DNA from: Scleroderma bovista
Lineage: Eukaryota; Basidiomycota; Agaricomycetes; Boletales; Sclerodermataceae
Assembly: GCA_037178675.1 (NCBI GenBank)
Contig: JAYMGJ010000135.1
Span: forward strand, 1 to 64,000
Length of the DNA stretch: 64,000 nucleotides
Reading direction: 5' to 3'
Numbering within the stretch: position 1 is the first letter of the stretch; each line of letters starts with the position of its first letter. A program made the translations under genes and the position numbers. The notes below the pieces were generated by a model. That model saw nothing but the letters and a program-made list of their open reading frames with translations. It was not told the origin of the DNA and did not search any database. This document shows, one piece after another, positions 47,952 to 60,281 of this stretch.

Positions 47952-49124
47952 CTCTCCATCCTCGTCGGTGATCTTGAATCCGACCCTGCGCTGGATTATG
48001 TCATTCTACCGCCGCTCCCGGATCGTCTGTGACCTTGCCCAGTATCTCCACTGCTGAGGGTCCCAGCATCGCTTCTCTCGCCCGTTCTCAAGCCTGGCTA
48101 ATCCAGGCATCATGCCATTCACCGAGCCGTCGTCTCACCACTCCCCCTCTATGAGCAATATCCGCTACCATCGCGTGTCCTTAGGGTGGGTTCCACCTTC
48201 CATATGGTGTACCATCCCTTTGCAATATCTGCTGTTATTGCCACAGCATCCAACGTATCAAACATTGGCAGACCTTGTCTCAGAGCAGTGGTTCATCTCA
48301 TGGAAACGATACCACCACCGTTTTCCACCAGCGGTGTCTATGCCAGTGTGGTGTAGTGTCGAACGGCACAAACTAAAGATGACAGGGTCCCTCAATGGGC
48401 ATCATTGTGGTGCATTAACTTTCTAATATCAAACCTCGGCAGTGGCGTATTGGCAAGGTTCATCATTGTCACGAGTGCCTTCATGATATCCCCACTGATC
48501 CCTACCCCAGTTACCTGTTTCGTACTATCATCCTGCGCCGCGGTTTCGCGTTTTCTTCTCCGAACGCTATCAATCTACTCCGACCGTTGCAGGCATTCCA
48601 TCGTGTTTTACTTCCTCACCATCCGCACATGAACGAAATGTACGCTTATTTTATCCATCCATGTCAAGCCGACGGCTCCGTGTTTCGGATCAATTAACAA
48701 GATGATTAGACAGTCCGCTCTTCTGTTTGTAACCAGGTATGTCGAAACAGATCCGGGGAACGTCGCAAGAATGCCCGCCAGGAACACAAGATGATGTCGA
48801 CTGGTGTCGAGTTATTCGGAACAGATCAATTCTGGAAGGTGGCAAGGGTGGGGAAATATTGCACTCTGGAACAGCAAGGCGCGCATGATTTGGTGGGCTC
48901 ACTTAGTACTATCAACCATGATTTGTCATTGACCCACATAGCTGGCTGTATGTACCCACTTAATGCTCGCGAAGATGTCTGGCAAGCCTACATCTTAATC
49001 CCGATTTGGGTGATGCGATCTGACAGTGATTTGGCGTAAAGCCTTACCGCCTTCACCAACTCCAGAGATCCGTAATGATACGAAGCCTGTCAGTGCGGAG
49101 GATGACCAGCAAAAAGTGCGCTGA
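47952..49124 (+). CDS. Unrecognised spliced gene or 5'-truncated pseudogene
   Basis: No long single frame exists, but five segments join in phase with normal splice sites. A 5' exon ends at 48028 (DLESDPALDYVILPPLPDRL). A 78-nt intron with GTGACC donor and CTAAT branch precedes CCAG. Exon 48107-48350 has VLRVGSTFHMVYHPFAISAV and SNIGRPCLRAVVHLMETIPP. After a 92-nt intron comes 48443-48679 (CHECLHDIPTDPYPSYLFRT, LLPHHPHMNEMYAYFIHP). After a 57-nt intron comes 48737-48947 (SGERRKNARQEHKMMSTGVE, ARVGKYCTLEQQGAHDLVG). After a 79-nt intron with GTATGT donor comes 49027-49124 (LIWRKALPPSPTPEIRNDTK, stop TGA). About 290 residues are visible. I do not recognise the family. No ATG can be joined at the 5' end. 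The divergent F-box gene starts only about 70 bp upstream, so the copy may be truncated. Confidence 0.55.
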
Positions 49125-49320
49125 GGAACGTCGTGGGACACCGCCTGTCAACTTGATGGGGCACAGTATCTGCGTCTTGGCCTGCGAACCACTTGCGTAA
49201 TCGCAAGCTGTGTGCGTCTCGTTGTACAGCGCAGAAATAGGAGCGTGCGTACACTACATATGGCTTTTACCATCGGAGCCAAATCGGATCAGACATGGCT
49301 TGCTGTAAGCAGCCAATCGG

Positions 49321-49746
49321 TTAGAGGCGGGGACTAGTGGGCTTTAACGCCTCACCCCTACCTTGCCTAATGATGGTGCCAGTTCTGGACCGAAGAAAAC
49401 AGCTGAAAATTGCGGGCCCGTTTCCATCGTCATCGGTTCGAAGGCTGGGTCGATCTTTACTTCCAAATAACCCATATACCTCCCCTATATCTGCTTTTGA
49501 ATCGTGTTCCCCGCAAATTTGGCGAGATAGCAACAAGGTAGTTTCCAAATATTCATCACTGATCTCCGACAGTTTGTTGTGTTTCGGCGTAATCGGCGAA
49601 GGGGACTGTCGTATTGCATGTCTAGGACCTGCGACACGGTGACAGCTACTGTGCACCTCCATTGCCGTAGCTGACTGCGTGGTATCATGGTCCTGTAGCT
49701 CTGCAGCTATAGCTTGGTCTGCTGTACGACTGTTGGACAGATTCAT
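49321..49746 (-). CDS. Hypothetical 141-aa protein, weak support
   Basis: A single ATG-to-stop frame beginning MNLSNSRTADQAIAAELQDH and ending RQGRGEALKPTSPRL. The composition is Ser/Thr/Arg-rich with no domain, and there is no splice context. It could be chance. Confidence 0.2.
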   Translation of the reverse strand: MNLSNSRTADQAIAAELQDHDTTQSATAMEVHSSCHRVAGPRHAIRQSPSPITPKHNKLSEISDEYLETTLLLSRQICGEHDSKADIGEVYGLFGSKDRPSLRTDDDGNGPAIFSCFLRSRTGTIIRQGRGEALKPTSPRL

Positions 49747-50900
49747 TGATACTAGGATTTTATCGCCTTACTTCTAACTCGTCGCCGCTGACAGCTCCCA
49801 GAACTCATTTGCATGAAGGGAACCCCATACTTGCATGGGGAGACTGTCCCCGCACCATCGATTATCTAATCTCAGCATTTGACTTCCCATCACCACCCTG
49901 ACCGTTCACCGTTCAAGTTGCTTCGCTATGGTCTGATCTGCTTTGATTTTTGATTCGTTCATCTGAGCTTCCTCGTTTACTACGACCTATGATCTAATCT
50001 ACTACTATTGCCCGAAAGCACCCGACTTTTTGCAGTCCCAGAAGGGCATGCTACAAGGTGGCATGCAGTCCACCCTGCGCATTTGAAACAGCACGGGGAT
50101 GTGAATGTTGTGGTTTGTACAACACCCCAGATCGCAGGTGAGTGGTCCATGGCATAAGATATTCTATTTCTCTCTTAGCTGCCAATACCAAAGTAGTCAT
50201 AGCAATCTACTATCCGACTGCGCACTTGCAACGTATTTTTTTCTGGTGAAAGGCGGCCGCCGTTGGTGTGCAATGCCCCCTTGGGCTGTGCAGGGACCCG
50301 TAAATTTATTCAATTCACGCAGTCAACCTGACTAGTCGACACATATACCCTGAGGTGTTGGCTACTACTGTCTCCCCCGGTCTAATGGATGAGAAAATAT
50401 GTATGTTATTATTGATGCTCAAGTCGAACCCATTTTCCTAACTGCCGATGCTTTACAGGATGGAGACGATGGACATTGGATGCGCAGCAGACAGTCTGCC
50501 AAAATACCAATTGGCGTCGGGTAGGTGGTACACACATGGACGGGTAGCAGCGATTTCTGACAGGGGCTCGACAACGGAAGTCTTAGCTCTTCGTTCTTGG
50601 ATGTAGCTAGATGTAAATTACAAGTTGCAGAACTAAGGAAGTCATTTGACAGTGCGAAGATAACGAAGAAGACCAGTGGTAGCACTTATTGATTTTGAAA
50701 ACAGAGTGCTCCGAGATCTGTTAGACATATCCATGGACTAGTGGGTCATACCAGACAGTTATGTATTGCTTACTCGTATTCTATTTGCAAATAAGCAGCG
50801 CGCCACTCCGACCTGGAAGTTCCGCATAGTGAATGATAGATGATTCTTTGAACCGCATTGTTCCGATGACGCATCACAATTCATTGAGGGGAGTGATTGC
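49747..50900. other. Gene-poor interval with one coding-like segment
   Basis: After TTTGCAG at about 50036, a plus frame reads PEGHATRWHAVHPAHLKQHG then DVNVVVCTTPQIA and meets a GTGAGT donor near 50141. It looks like an internal exon, but I found no partner exons. The rest shows nothing. Confidence 0.3.
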
Positions 50901-50916
50901 GTAAAACACAGTGTAA

Positions 50917-52060
50917 TCAGGGCCACACCTCTTCTCCGATGCTACGCACCTCCACCCTTGGCGGTCCAACAATATGCGCAAAACAGGAATAGGACCAGTA
51001 TGGCCATCGCGTCCCAGTTCGATGGGCATTGAGTGATGTAAAATTGACAAGTGCCGAGAACTCACCGTGATTTCGGGCCGGTGATGAAACCAGCGTCAAC
51101 GCCACCAGGTCCTTCACGTTGCAGTCGAAAACAGCATCTGAAAGTCTATTGCTTGTTAAAGAAAAAGAAAAAGAACACCTACCATGTTGTGTAATGCGGA
51201 AGTACAGCAACTTTACGTCTGACTCTGCTGCATGCAACATTTCTCCATGGCAAGGAAGCCTAGTCTCGCGATCCCTGAGCAGAAAGGACCTATTAAGATC
51301 GCGTGTTAGTCAAGACTGCGGCACATGAAACACCTGCCAATCCCAAAAATATAGTGCCAACATAACTGGGAATACAGAAGCAATAGTATTTGGAAAGTGG
51401 ATTCAGAGGTCACGGGGCCCATATTTGTGGTGCACAGATAACAGAGGGGTTCACTTCCAGAAGTGTAAAAGCTGTCGAAGAGAGTTCACATAAATCTTAA
51501 TGCAACTACGATCCAATGAAAGACTTACACCTGAAGTTCATGTATGTATAACAGTGCCTGAAATCAGATTCGAATACCAAGACTATGCTAACCGTCTGTG
51601 ACAAAGCTTTCTCCGTAGAAGGTCGAGAGTACAAAATCCTTCTCGGATAAGCTCCGGTAATGATGTACACGTGAAGCTCCTGGGGAGGTCAGTGATACTA
51701 GGATAGAGTCAGTGAGGACTAAGAGATGAGCTCCCGAGGATGGCAGAGTTGCCATACCGTATTGGACTCTGACCCTGGCCCACGAACACACCTTGTGGGC
51801 TGGACTGCTGCATCGAATACTGAGCGCATTACATCCTTGCAACTCTCCAACGACAACATCCAAGGGTTTCGAACTATTCATGCGTTCACCGTCGAACTTT
51901 GGATTATGTCATAGCGTGTAGGGCCGCAATGCGCATCTGAGGCACAGTGGCACTGGTTGTTCAATCTTGTTGTAGATCCCATTTTCACATTTGAAGTGTG
52001 GAGGGGATGCAATCCAACAAACACGAATTCATCCTTCCGACAGAGCGGGGGTATTGTCAC
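50917..52060 (-). pseudogene. Unrecognised spliced gene or decayed gene
   Basis: Minus-strand segments look coding and many are bounded by splice-like sites: TIPPLCRKDEFVFVGLHPLH (near 52050), NSSKPLDVVVGELQGCNALS (51881-), SSGAHLLVLTDSILVSLTSP, YRSLSEKDFVLSTFYGESFV, then SFLLRDRETRLPCHGEMLHA and ESDVKLLYFRITQH before a GTAGGT donor, DAVFDCNVKDLVALTLVSSP, and a final AHIVGPPRVEVRSIGEEVWP with stop at 50917-50919. The order and spacing fit one gene of about 10 exons, but one join in the middle (51350-51560) is ambiguous and the 5' end is not found. The style resembles the long variable regions of basidiomycete F-box proteins; that is a weak guess. Confidence 0.4.
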
Positions 52061-53503
52061 CTGTATTGCAATGGCGAACGTTGTCAGAGGTGACGTCGAT
52101 TAATCGCCTCAACCCATGGCCTAATCGGCAGTGACAGGTAAGTAGTCATGCATCATGTCCGAGTGCCTTTCGTATCAAATGTTCCTACGGTTCTACATAC
52201 CTCTGTCATCCCTGTTGGAAATCGAATCACGAAAGCCTGGATCACCTCCGATTACAGGGCTTTGACCAGAAATTTCGACTTACACCGTGTTGTATTGTTT
52301 CATCGGGAGTGTCCTCTCATTGACAGCATAGATCCTGGTGCGAGTTTCTGGTTACTCTTGCTGTATACATGACCTTACCTTGAACATTAAACGAGCCAGT
52401 GGTCCTTGGGGAAGCTATGAATATATGGTAGGTGCCTAGAAGTGCTGGTCTCTCAGCATTTTTCTCTTTCGCCACTGTCACTCCTCTATGACAAGATTTT
52501 ATGACCCATGTAGTCCTTTGTCAAATACCCACCCTCCTTGGCAGACATGATCGAGATAATGCGTTAACAGCCAACGCCAATGGCTTTCGAACCACGGAGT
52601 GTCCAGAAAACTGTTTCGGGTTTTCATGACACTCGGATAGGTCTGTTACTCGCCCTTATTCATCGTAGGGTGTTGACGGCAGTTGACCACTATTCCAACC
52701 GGTTACACAGTTTTTGCCACCCTATTATTTGCTCCCTGTTCCCGCTATCAAGACGTAGGTGGCCCGCAACAGGTAAATTTTGTTGGTACTGGAATGATAG
52801 ACCCATCGGATGTACAGAACTTAGAATCTGTCAACCTGGCACGTTTTCAGTGATCTTTGTGATGCCCCGGAGAAGTAGATCAGTGGATCAGCAGGATTTC
52901 TGTCCGCCATAGTGGGTCTGATGGTTTCTGCATGTCAAGATTACTTACATTTCCGGGACTATAGAAATAATTATTTCTTTATCATGTCCATCGCCCGGGC
53001 AAAAGAAGCGATACGACTAGGTGCACGCACATGGGTAATCGACTACTAGCTCTGCGTCAAGCATTTGGTGAATCTTTTCTTCGTCCTAAGTTCCGATGTC
53101 ATTCCATTATCAACATGAAGCGACCTTCGGAATCTGTACGTCAAATTCGAAATCTTAATCCAACTACTGCAGCTACTTTGATGACCGTATTTATGAAACA
53201 GAATCCAACCAAGTTTGTTCCCATGTCCTTACTATAATGTCAACAGTACATATTCAATAATCGATGCCATTGATCACAATCAGCGAGATGTCTAAAAAGA
53301 AAAGGGAGACACGTGAAACAGTGTAGAATGCATAGGTATGCCAGGGAAAAAAAAAGGTATGCTGTCGATACAGTGCACATATTCAATTGCTACCAGTAAC
53401 AAATTCATGCAAATTCTATAGACCTTCGGGATAATGAGTCCGGATCAAGAAACATTGTGCGTCGCCTTCAAATTCTCCCTCAGATCGTTCAGGCTAGAAA
53501 GCA
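52061..53503. other. Gene-poor interval
   Basis: Contains short plus frames at 52148-52372 (ATG start, 74 aa, ends in a hydrophobic LLLLYT) and 53031-53237 (ATG start, 68 aa). Neither has a recognisable domain or partner exon. An A-run (10 A) sits at about 53348. Confidence 0.4.
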
Positions 53504-54573
53504 TCACTTGCCGAATTCCTCATCCTCATCTCCATCAAATTTTCTCTCGACCTTCTTCGGGACCAGGAGCCACCAACCACTAATGAGGAGGCGCAAGCCC
53601 GTTGCCATCGCCAAAGTAATCACTGAACCAACTTCATCAATCATACAACGCCCCGCAAAACCTCCCAAGAGCATGAAACTAATGGTCACGAGCTTGAGAT
53701 CGCGCTCTGCTACCCAACGACGAAGGTGGAATAACTTGGGTTCGGAGATTAACTCAACCCATATGGAAGTGAGTACAACTAGTCCACTTCACTTCAGTCA
53801 CCAAATAAACAAAAAAGATGACGACCGACCTGACGTGGAGAATTGCGTGTTCAAGCGCTTGGCCATGACACCCTGCAGACCCATACTTGCACTCATAAAC
53901 CCGTAGCCTAAAAATGCTAACGGTGTCGTCCACAAGGGGCCATTACCAAATGGTGCGTAGGAAGGAACTTTGCTCTTCCAGATCGCAATGGTCGCTGCCA
54001 TAGTGAGGAGTGCCTGGATAAAGGTGCCGCACGCCATCCAGATACGGGTAGAGTACCCAACTCTATCGCCAAGCCGTCCAATGAAACCGCCTAGAAGAAA
54101 ACTAAGGAGAGATGTAAGAGCCAGACGGTCAACGATTCGGTAAACAAGGTCTGGTTCATCATCTAGAAGTCGTCCCAGTGCAACAGAGAGCTATCAACAA
54201 GTCAAGTTGGTGAGTAAAATTGTCCCGGATAGTTCTTCAGTGACTTTATTACCTGAATAGTGTTTCCCGTCTGCGAGGCACACCAAGCGAATATTGCGGA
54301 AAAACAAACTGCATTGCTGGGCCAAATGTGAGTAACAGAATGTAGGGGATGTGAATTGACTCACAGAAATCCGGTCATGAAGCAGTACGCAGCCAAGGGT
54401 CCGACCGCCCGATGCTCGTCGATTTCTTCAAAGAAAAAACCTTTGACTGTTACAATCGTAGCATCATCGGCGTCAGGGCTCTTCGAACGTCCTAGACGCA
54501 AGGGTGACTGTGAGCGCCGTCGCTCCACAACTGGAGGTGGAAGCACTAGATGCTCTTCCGCAAGGTAAGCCAT
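53504..54573 (-). CDS. DUF1275 (YoaK-type) membrane protein, 302 aa
   Basis: Four exons, 54573-54365, 54316-54253, 54190-53830 and 53778-53504, sum to 909 nt. After a 65-residue cytosolic start (MAYLAEEHLVLPPPVVERRR), the family signature reads AAYCFMTGFLNAVCFSAIFA and WCASQTGNTIQLSVALGRLL. Further helices are LALTSLLSFLLGGFIGRLGD, GTFIQALLTMAATIAIW, PLAFLGYGFMSASMGLQGVM, KLVTISFMLLGGFAGRCMID and VITLAMATGLRLLISGWWLL, giving about six membrane spans. The tail is acidic (RKFDGDEDEEFGK). The family is widespread in bacteria and fungi; its transport or enzymatic role is not established. The ATG at 54573 is used because the frame upstream opens only with GTG. Confidence 0.88.
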
Positions 54574-57134
54574 TGCTAGCACTATTCTCGGTGACGATAC
54601 TAATGTGGTCTACTGGAAAGTTTCAGCAGAGCTAAGCATGCCACTCCAGAAGTGGGGGGTCGAAGAAATAACGCCAATAATTGGGAGCCTTTAAGGATCG
54701 ATGGAATTAAGCGGCTGTGCATTTGGAAACTGCTCATGCATCGATCCCCCTCCACGGAACTTTCCAATCCTCGGCGAGGTGTCGGTATCGTCTTAGCTTT
54801 CCGAATGCGGAAGACCTTACGAGACCTAATAGCTCACAATGAAGGGCCAGCCGGTCGCTTTACTTTGTGCCGCCATCGCGCTCTTGGTAATTACCGCCGC
54901 TTAATCGTTGGAAGTGTTGTTTTGGAAAGTAAGATAGGGTGCGTTAACCAATCAGCGGGCATGATGGTGTTTGCCAAGCGTTGTATCCCTGAGCTAATCG
55001 TAAAACACAAGCCAGTCACAAGCTTGGCTTTGACAGAAAAATGTCATGGCCCATCGCTAGCACCTCTGGCCCGGGTTTCCCCGATCGGATAAACCAATAT
55101 TTGACCCATTTGGTCTTTCCAGTAGATTTTCCAAGTTTGTAACAATTATTTCCCTTTTCGCATCTCCAACTCTTTAGATAGTAGGTTACCGAGGTAATCT
55201 GAAAAGGGTCGCCTCGGTGACTGAACAAGTTGTTTCTCCTCCTGGGGAGACTCACGATTACCTTTGCCAGTATGGGAGTCTGACGGCCCGGCAGCGAGGA
55301 CTATCCGATTCCAGTGGAGTGTATTAAAAGTCAGTTTGTGACATTGACCCCACCAAAGCAACAGCTGACACCCGCCACGAATGTTATCAGCGCAGTTAAT
55401 TCTCGAACAAAGTGTCACACCACAGTCTAAGCCATCGATATTATTGGTAAACGGCCTCCTTTTATCTGCTATTTTGTTCCCGCCAGCGGGGGTTGATATT
55501 GAAAGCAACGACGTTTGGCTATAGGCTGGTTCTTGAGCTGACATTGCTCCCAAGTTCTAGGTTTCTTCAAATAGGATAAACTCCATTCGTCCGACCCACA
55601 TACATCGTGAACCTGAAACGTTTATGGAATTCCATGTCACCATGGATGTATAATGAGCGAACTCGTGTCAAAATAACGGGATTATTGGACGACAATGGTC
55701 CAATCTGGAAGTTTGGCGGCTGATGCCAATGAATTTTATTCCCATTGAAGAATGAACCTTTCATTGCTGTCAACGGGGAGATTTTATCTGATAAGCCAAG
55801 GAATAATTCCCGAACATCTCGGATTTGACTCGCCATTGACTCAGGTTGAATAGCTTGCAGACATCTAGGTGTGCCCTGCTCCTCTACTTCTCCAATAACA
55901 GCAGCTCATTATGCATGATACTTCTCTATACGATCCTTGGTTTCGAATGTGCATTATCACAGGCGCCGCTTAGTGACTACTAGTGTACCGCTTTTGCTGT
56001 ACATAACGTTAAATATACGGTGCGTTGACCTGCCAAGTCATTTTTCATCATCGCTCCTGACTTGGCAGTGGAAATAAAGCGCACATGGACTGCATTGCTA
56101 AGGTGCTGAAAATGTGAGTTGCCTGCCACCTCCATGAGTAAGCAAAGTACGTACATACTAACTTTGGTCGTTGAGCCTCTTGCTGGGTTATCATATCTTT
56201 GACATTTGATAATTCCCGCAATGCTCCGCCACGACGTCCGCAGACGTACCTCTTTGGATTAGTAGGCTATGTCATACAGGAAGTTCAAATAGAAAATTCC
56301 ACACTTGATACCAGACCCCGGATTTAAATGGGCCTCTGATACGCCCACTGAGAGCACTGTATTTAGTCCCCATTTGCAGCTTCCCTTCTGCGACTCTCTC
56401 CTTGTTAGGCTCCCCACACGCAGTATTTTAGTCCTTGTCTTTCTGGCATGGTTCAATGATTGGCGCCTGGATGGCGATTCCTGGTCACCATGGCATCGCA
56501 GTGGGAGTTACGCCTGAACATATCATAGCTCAACAAGCTCAGTCATTTGCTAATTCCCAACGAATGCAAATCTGAAGGGCCTGTATAGATAATGATGCAA
56601 AGTACAATGTCGAATATTGCCAAGTATGCAGTGGTTGCCTTTGCCTTAGTCTCCCCAAGGCAGACCAAAGATTCGATGGAAGACAATCGTTCCCCCTTTG
56701 CCTCGGTCTCAAGATCTCAAGTCTGACTCCGATGGTTGTGTTTGAGTCACGTGACTATTACGCGACGACGCGCTCTTTAAGCAAGTTCCCACGACTGGGA
56801 GCTTGTTGCATTTCACGTTGGCCGTCGAGGTAGATAGCTTTTGCCTCGTCGCATCCATCGCCTCGAGAGTCGCCACTGTCCTTTTTGGTCCACAAAAAGT
56901 CAGAAGATATAAGTAAAGTCTCGTAACCATCCTGATCAGTCCTTTATCCAGCAGCTTGATACCTTGTTCTGAGCCACCACAAGCTCTGGTGCTTCAAGTC
57001 TCTTCTCACCACACATCGCAATCTTCAAAACTGTTTGACATTCAGATCTCCCGAGGTAAGTATTTTATGCAAGGGGAGTATTACTCTGTCCTTTGTTTGT
57101 TGATTCATCCATAGACAACTGCATTTACCCTCTC
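54574..57134. other. Gene-poor interval
   Basis: 2.5 kb without a supportable gene. The longest frames (54652-55092 plus, 55544-55146 minus) lack an ATG or any domain. The right end (about 56730-57110) is the 5' region of the next gene, with a probable 5' UTR intron from CCGAG|GTAAGT near 57056 to CATAG near 57113. Confidence 0.5.
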
Positions 57135-59859
57135 ATGATGCATAAGCACTCTCATTCGGTCCCTTTGATTCCTGCATCAGCACCTACCTCTCCTGCCGTA
57201 GTTCGGTTTAGTAGGACACAGTGCGACAATGTCCTTCCAGCTACCCCCCCGCGTGTAATCCGTCAAGCGAAAGCAACGTCTCAATCACCTATCAGCCCAG
57301 CAAGCACCTATTCCACCCCATACACCCCACTTAGCCTACGGTCGCTCACTACGTCCTCTAGTTCAACTTTCACAACGCCAGGATCAGTCACCAGCTTCAA
57401 GCGGTTTCCTGTAATGCAATCACCTGAATGCGATCCCCCACTTCAGTCGGTCAACAAGAGCCTGGCAGATGCTGCTGCAAACTGGCGTCTACGGGCGAAT
57501 GAAAATGGCATTAAAGTTGCTCTGTGTGCCGATTCTCGCTTCGGCAATGATGAAGGTGTTTAAATTGTTTAATTCCAAATTCACAGCACGCTCACCCTTG
57601 GTCAAACCATAAATATTTTTGTCAAATCCAATATTAATCTACCGCCTCGAATCATGCTGACTCCTGGCTATGTATATGCATCTACAGCTAGTGATCCATT
57701 CCCTTCTGATGCGAATTCAGCTACTCTCGTAAATGAGGAAGGTAAGACATCGCCACCAAACACACTATATTGAGCTTCCTTTGATAGTCTTCTGCATAGT
57801 CCTCCTGCCTGCTCCATTCCTTACGAGTCATCGGCGCTCACGCACCCAATCGAATATCTCCTTACGATGTGCGCCAGCATCTCCACAAGTACACAGGACT
57901 CCCATCAGGCGGACCCTTGGGATACTAAACACACCGCCTCCAAAGGCAACAAATTCCAGCCAATTAAAAATCAAGGGAAGCTTCACCGATCCCGCCCATA
58001 CTCGCCGCCGTCCTTCTTTTGGTCAGGTTTGTGATCAGCATTCACCCTCTCGGCACAGTATATTTTCTGACTTGATGCCCGTGAATCCCTTTAGATGTCA
58101 ACAGAACTTTTTGACATCGATGAAAATGCATTTGAGCCGTACCCGCAATCGTTTTCTGCTGCCGCACAGTCTTTAGTCTTGCAGGATCCTTTCAACGGTT
58201 CTACGTTGTCGACAATCGCCGAGACCTTCCCACAACCCTTATCCCCACCGTTCCCTGATATGCATGCAAACATGGCCGTCAAATCCTTCGCTTCGTCTTG
58301 CCTCGTCTGTGGCCGTTCAAGTAGTCGTCTGGTAATCATCGACCCATGCAAACATGCACACTGCAATGCATGTTTCACTAGTGCCCTTAACATTGTTGGT
58401 GAGAAGGACATGGAGTGTGCAGTTTGCAAAGCGTCGGTGGTCAATTTCGCGTTTCATAATGTTTCCGACTATGAAACTGTCAAGCCATCGGTCAGCCCCC
58501 AGTCCAATTGTTTTCCTACGCTCTTCGACGTACCGTCTCTCGTCCACCCATGCTCCTCCAAGGGAGATTTCCCCGATTCTCCTAGTGTCCTGCACCCGCA
58601 ACCCTTGCTATCGTCGATGAGCACAATGTCGCTGTATGATAATGCATGTGACTTTTCTCTGACAGGTTTCTCCGGCCCTTTGAGAAAAAGTGAGAACATC
58701 GTTCTCCGTATTGATAATGTCCCCTGGGTAGACATCTAGTTCTCTCTGGGTTTATGTCGAACTCATTAATTCTCAGGATATCACACCTCCCGTAATTGCT
58801 GCATGGTTGAAACACCCGATCGTCCGTGTGCATGTTCTTTTGGATCCGCGAGGGAAGACTCTCAGCCACGCTTACGTGGAGCTCGCCACTGAAGACATAG
58901 CAAAAGCTGCACTCCGAGAAGTGCAGAACTCCGTCCTTGGAAAGGGAAAACGGGCGCGTGGCGTCACCGTCACACGGAGCAGTCAAGAAGAGCTGATGCG
59001 TGCGGTGAGTTGGACTGTGTATGTAAGGTTGTTGTATGGTTACGTTTTATTTCCCAGCTGTTCCCGTCATGGAAAGGTGCCTTTGACGGCTCGCGACCAT
59101 CTCTTTTAGGGTTAGGACCAGAGCATCTTGCGGTCGCTCTGACAACTGGTCTCACGACGAATGCTGAACTCGATGCTTTAATGTATCTCATACAATCCCC
59201 CGACGTAGGCGTGCCAAATGACCTACGCTGGCCATTTTTATTGACTGAATAAACACTTACAGTCTCGCTTCCTTAAAGTGCCCTCCCTTCCGTTCTACTC
59301 CCTCATCAGTATTTTGTCCAAGTTCCCTGCCGACCGGGAAAGCAGAGCTTACTGGTCTACTGGGATCAGAGATGCGTTGTTTGGTGAGTGGTTTTACGGC
59401 TCGACTTGCAAGCAGCCCTTTTGAATTTCGCCTTAACAGGACTGGCCTATCGTATGATTCTATCGATTCGGCTGCATATTGTAGTTGATGGTGTTTCTTA
59501 GATGCCCTTGGAGTCCTAGTTGTCCGTTTCCGTGACGCCTTACACCAAGACGATTCCAACCTTCTCAAGGACTTCTTGCAAGCTTGTGTCTCGTGTCAGG
59601 GTATGCTACTCAGTCCCCAGTCTGGACTGTTTACTCAACGATTTTGCTAATAGTATTCACCACTCAGCAAGTTGAAATGCTGAAGACTGCCGAGACAGCC
59701 TGCCAAAGTGCTCTCGCTGCAACATTTATGCACCCAAATTTCCACTTTACACAGGACCCAGGAATGCCAGAGTCGCCGTACGGTGCTCTAGCCAAGGAGT
59801 TTGGTATCAATGAAGAACTTGTCCAAGCGCTGGCCCACCGGCTGGGTGACTTTTACTGA
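57135..59859 (+). CDS. RING-finger plus RRM protein
   Basis: The start MMHKHSHSVPLIPASAPTSP leads a Ser/Thr/Pro-rich region. Later exons carry LTLGQTINIFVKSNINLPPR. A RING-like zinc finger then reads CLVCGRSSSRLVIIDPCKHA, HCNACFTSAL and MECAVCKASV, with CxxC, CxH, CxxC, CxxC spacing. An RRM follows: NIVLRIDNVPW-DITPPVIAA (RNP2) and GKTLSHAYVELATEDIAKAA (RNP1), split by an intron at the W/D junction. The C-terminal half is helical (AYWSTGIRDALFDALGVLVV, QQVEMLKTAETACQSALAAT) and ends QALAHRLGDFY. RING plus RRM suggests an RNA-binding ubiquitin ligase or regulator; no named ortholog comes to mind. A 5' UTR intron is likely. Exon edges were checked only around the RRM and the first junctions. 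Confidence 0.78.
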
Positions 59860-60281
59860 AACTTCCTCTCTCGATCTGCCTATTCCGTAACCCCCTTCCT
59901 AGAAGATGACGACATTATGAGATTGCTCAAGTTTCGGACGTTTACCATCCATTCTTTTTGCTACCTTTGGGCATTAACCGGCATTAATGCCTTTTTCGAT
60001 GGACTTACTGGCGAGAGCCAGTTTGGCGACTTCACTTACTCTGGGTTCACGTGTTCGTGCCAGATATCATTACTGCGTTTGCTCTCGTATATCGCATTTT
60101 GCTATGGATTTCCACATTGTTTCGCTCGTTCGATCGACCCTGCTTGTAACAACTATTCGGCACCTTATGCGTTGTATCGTAGTGACGCGTTGACGCGATA
60201 GAACTGACCAATGTCCTTGTGTTTTACAAATGGACACTTGCCACTTCCAATACCAGGTAATTCATAAACAATCCCACGTGG
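59860..60281. other. Convergent 3' spacer
   Basis: 422 bp between facing stops. A small plus frame (59917-60201) is most likely 3' UTR. Confidence 0.5.

Noticed and set aside
54652..55092. 146-codon plus-strand frame
   Set aside because: No ATG start, no domain, and composition unlike the neighbouring genes.
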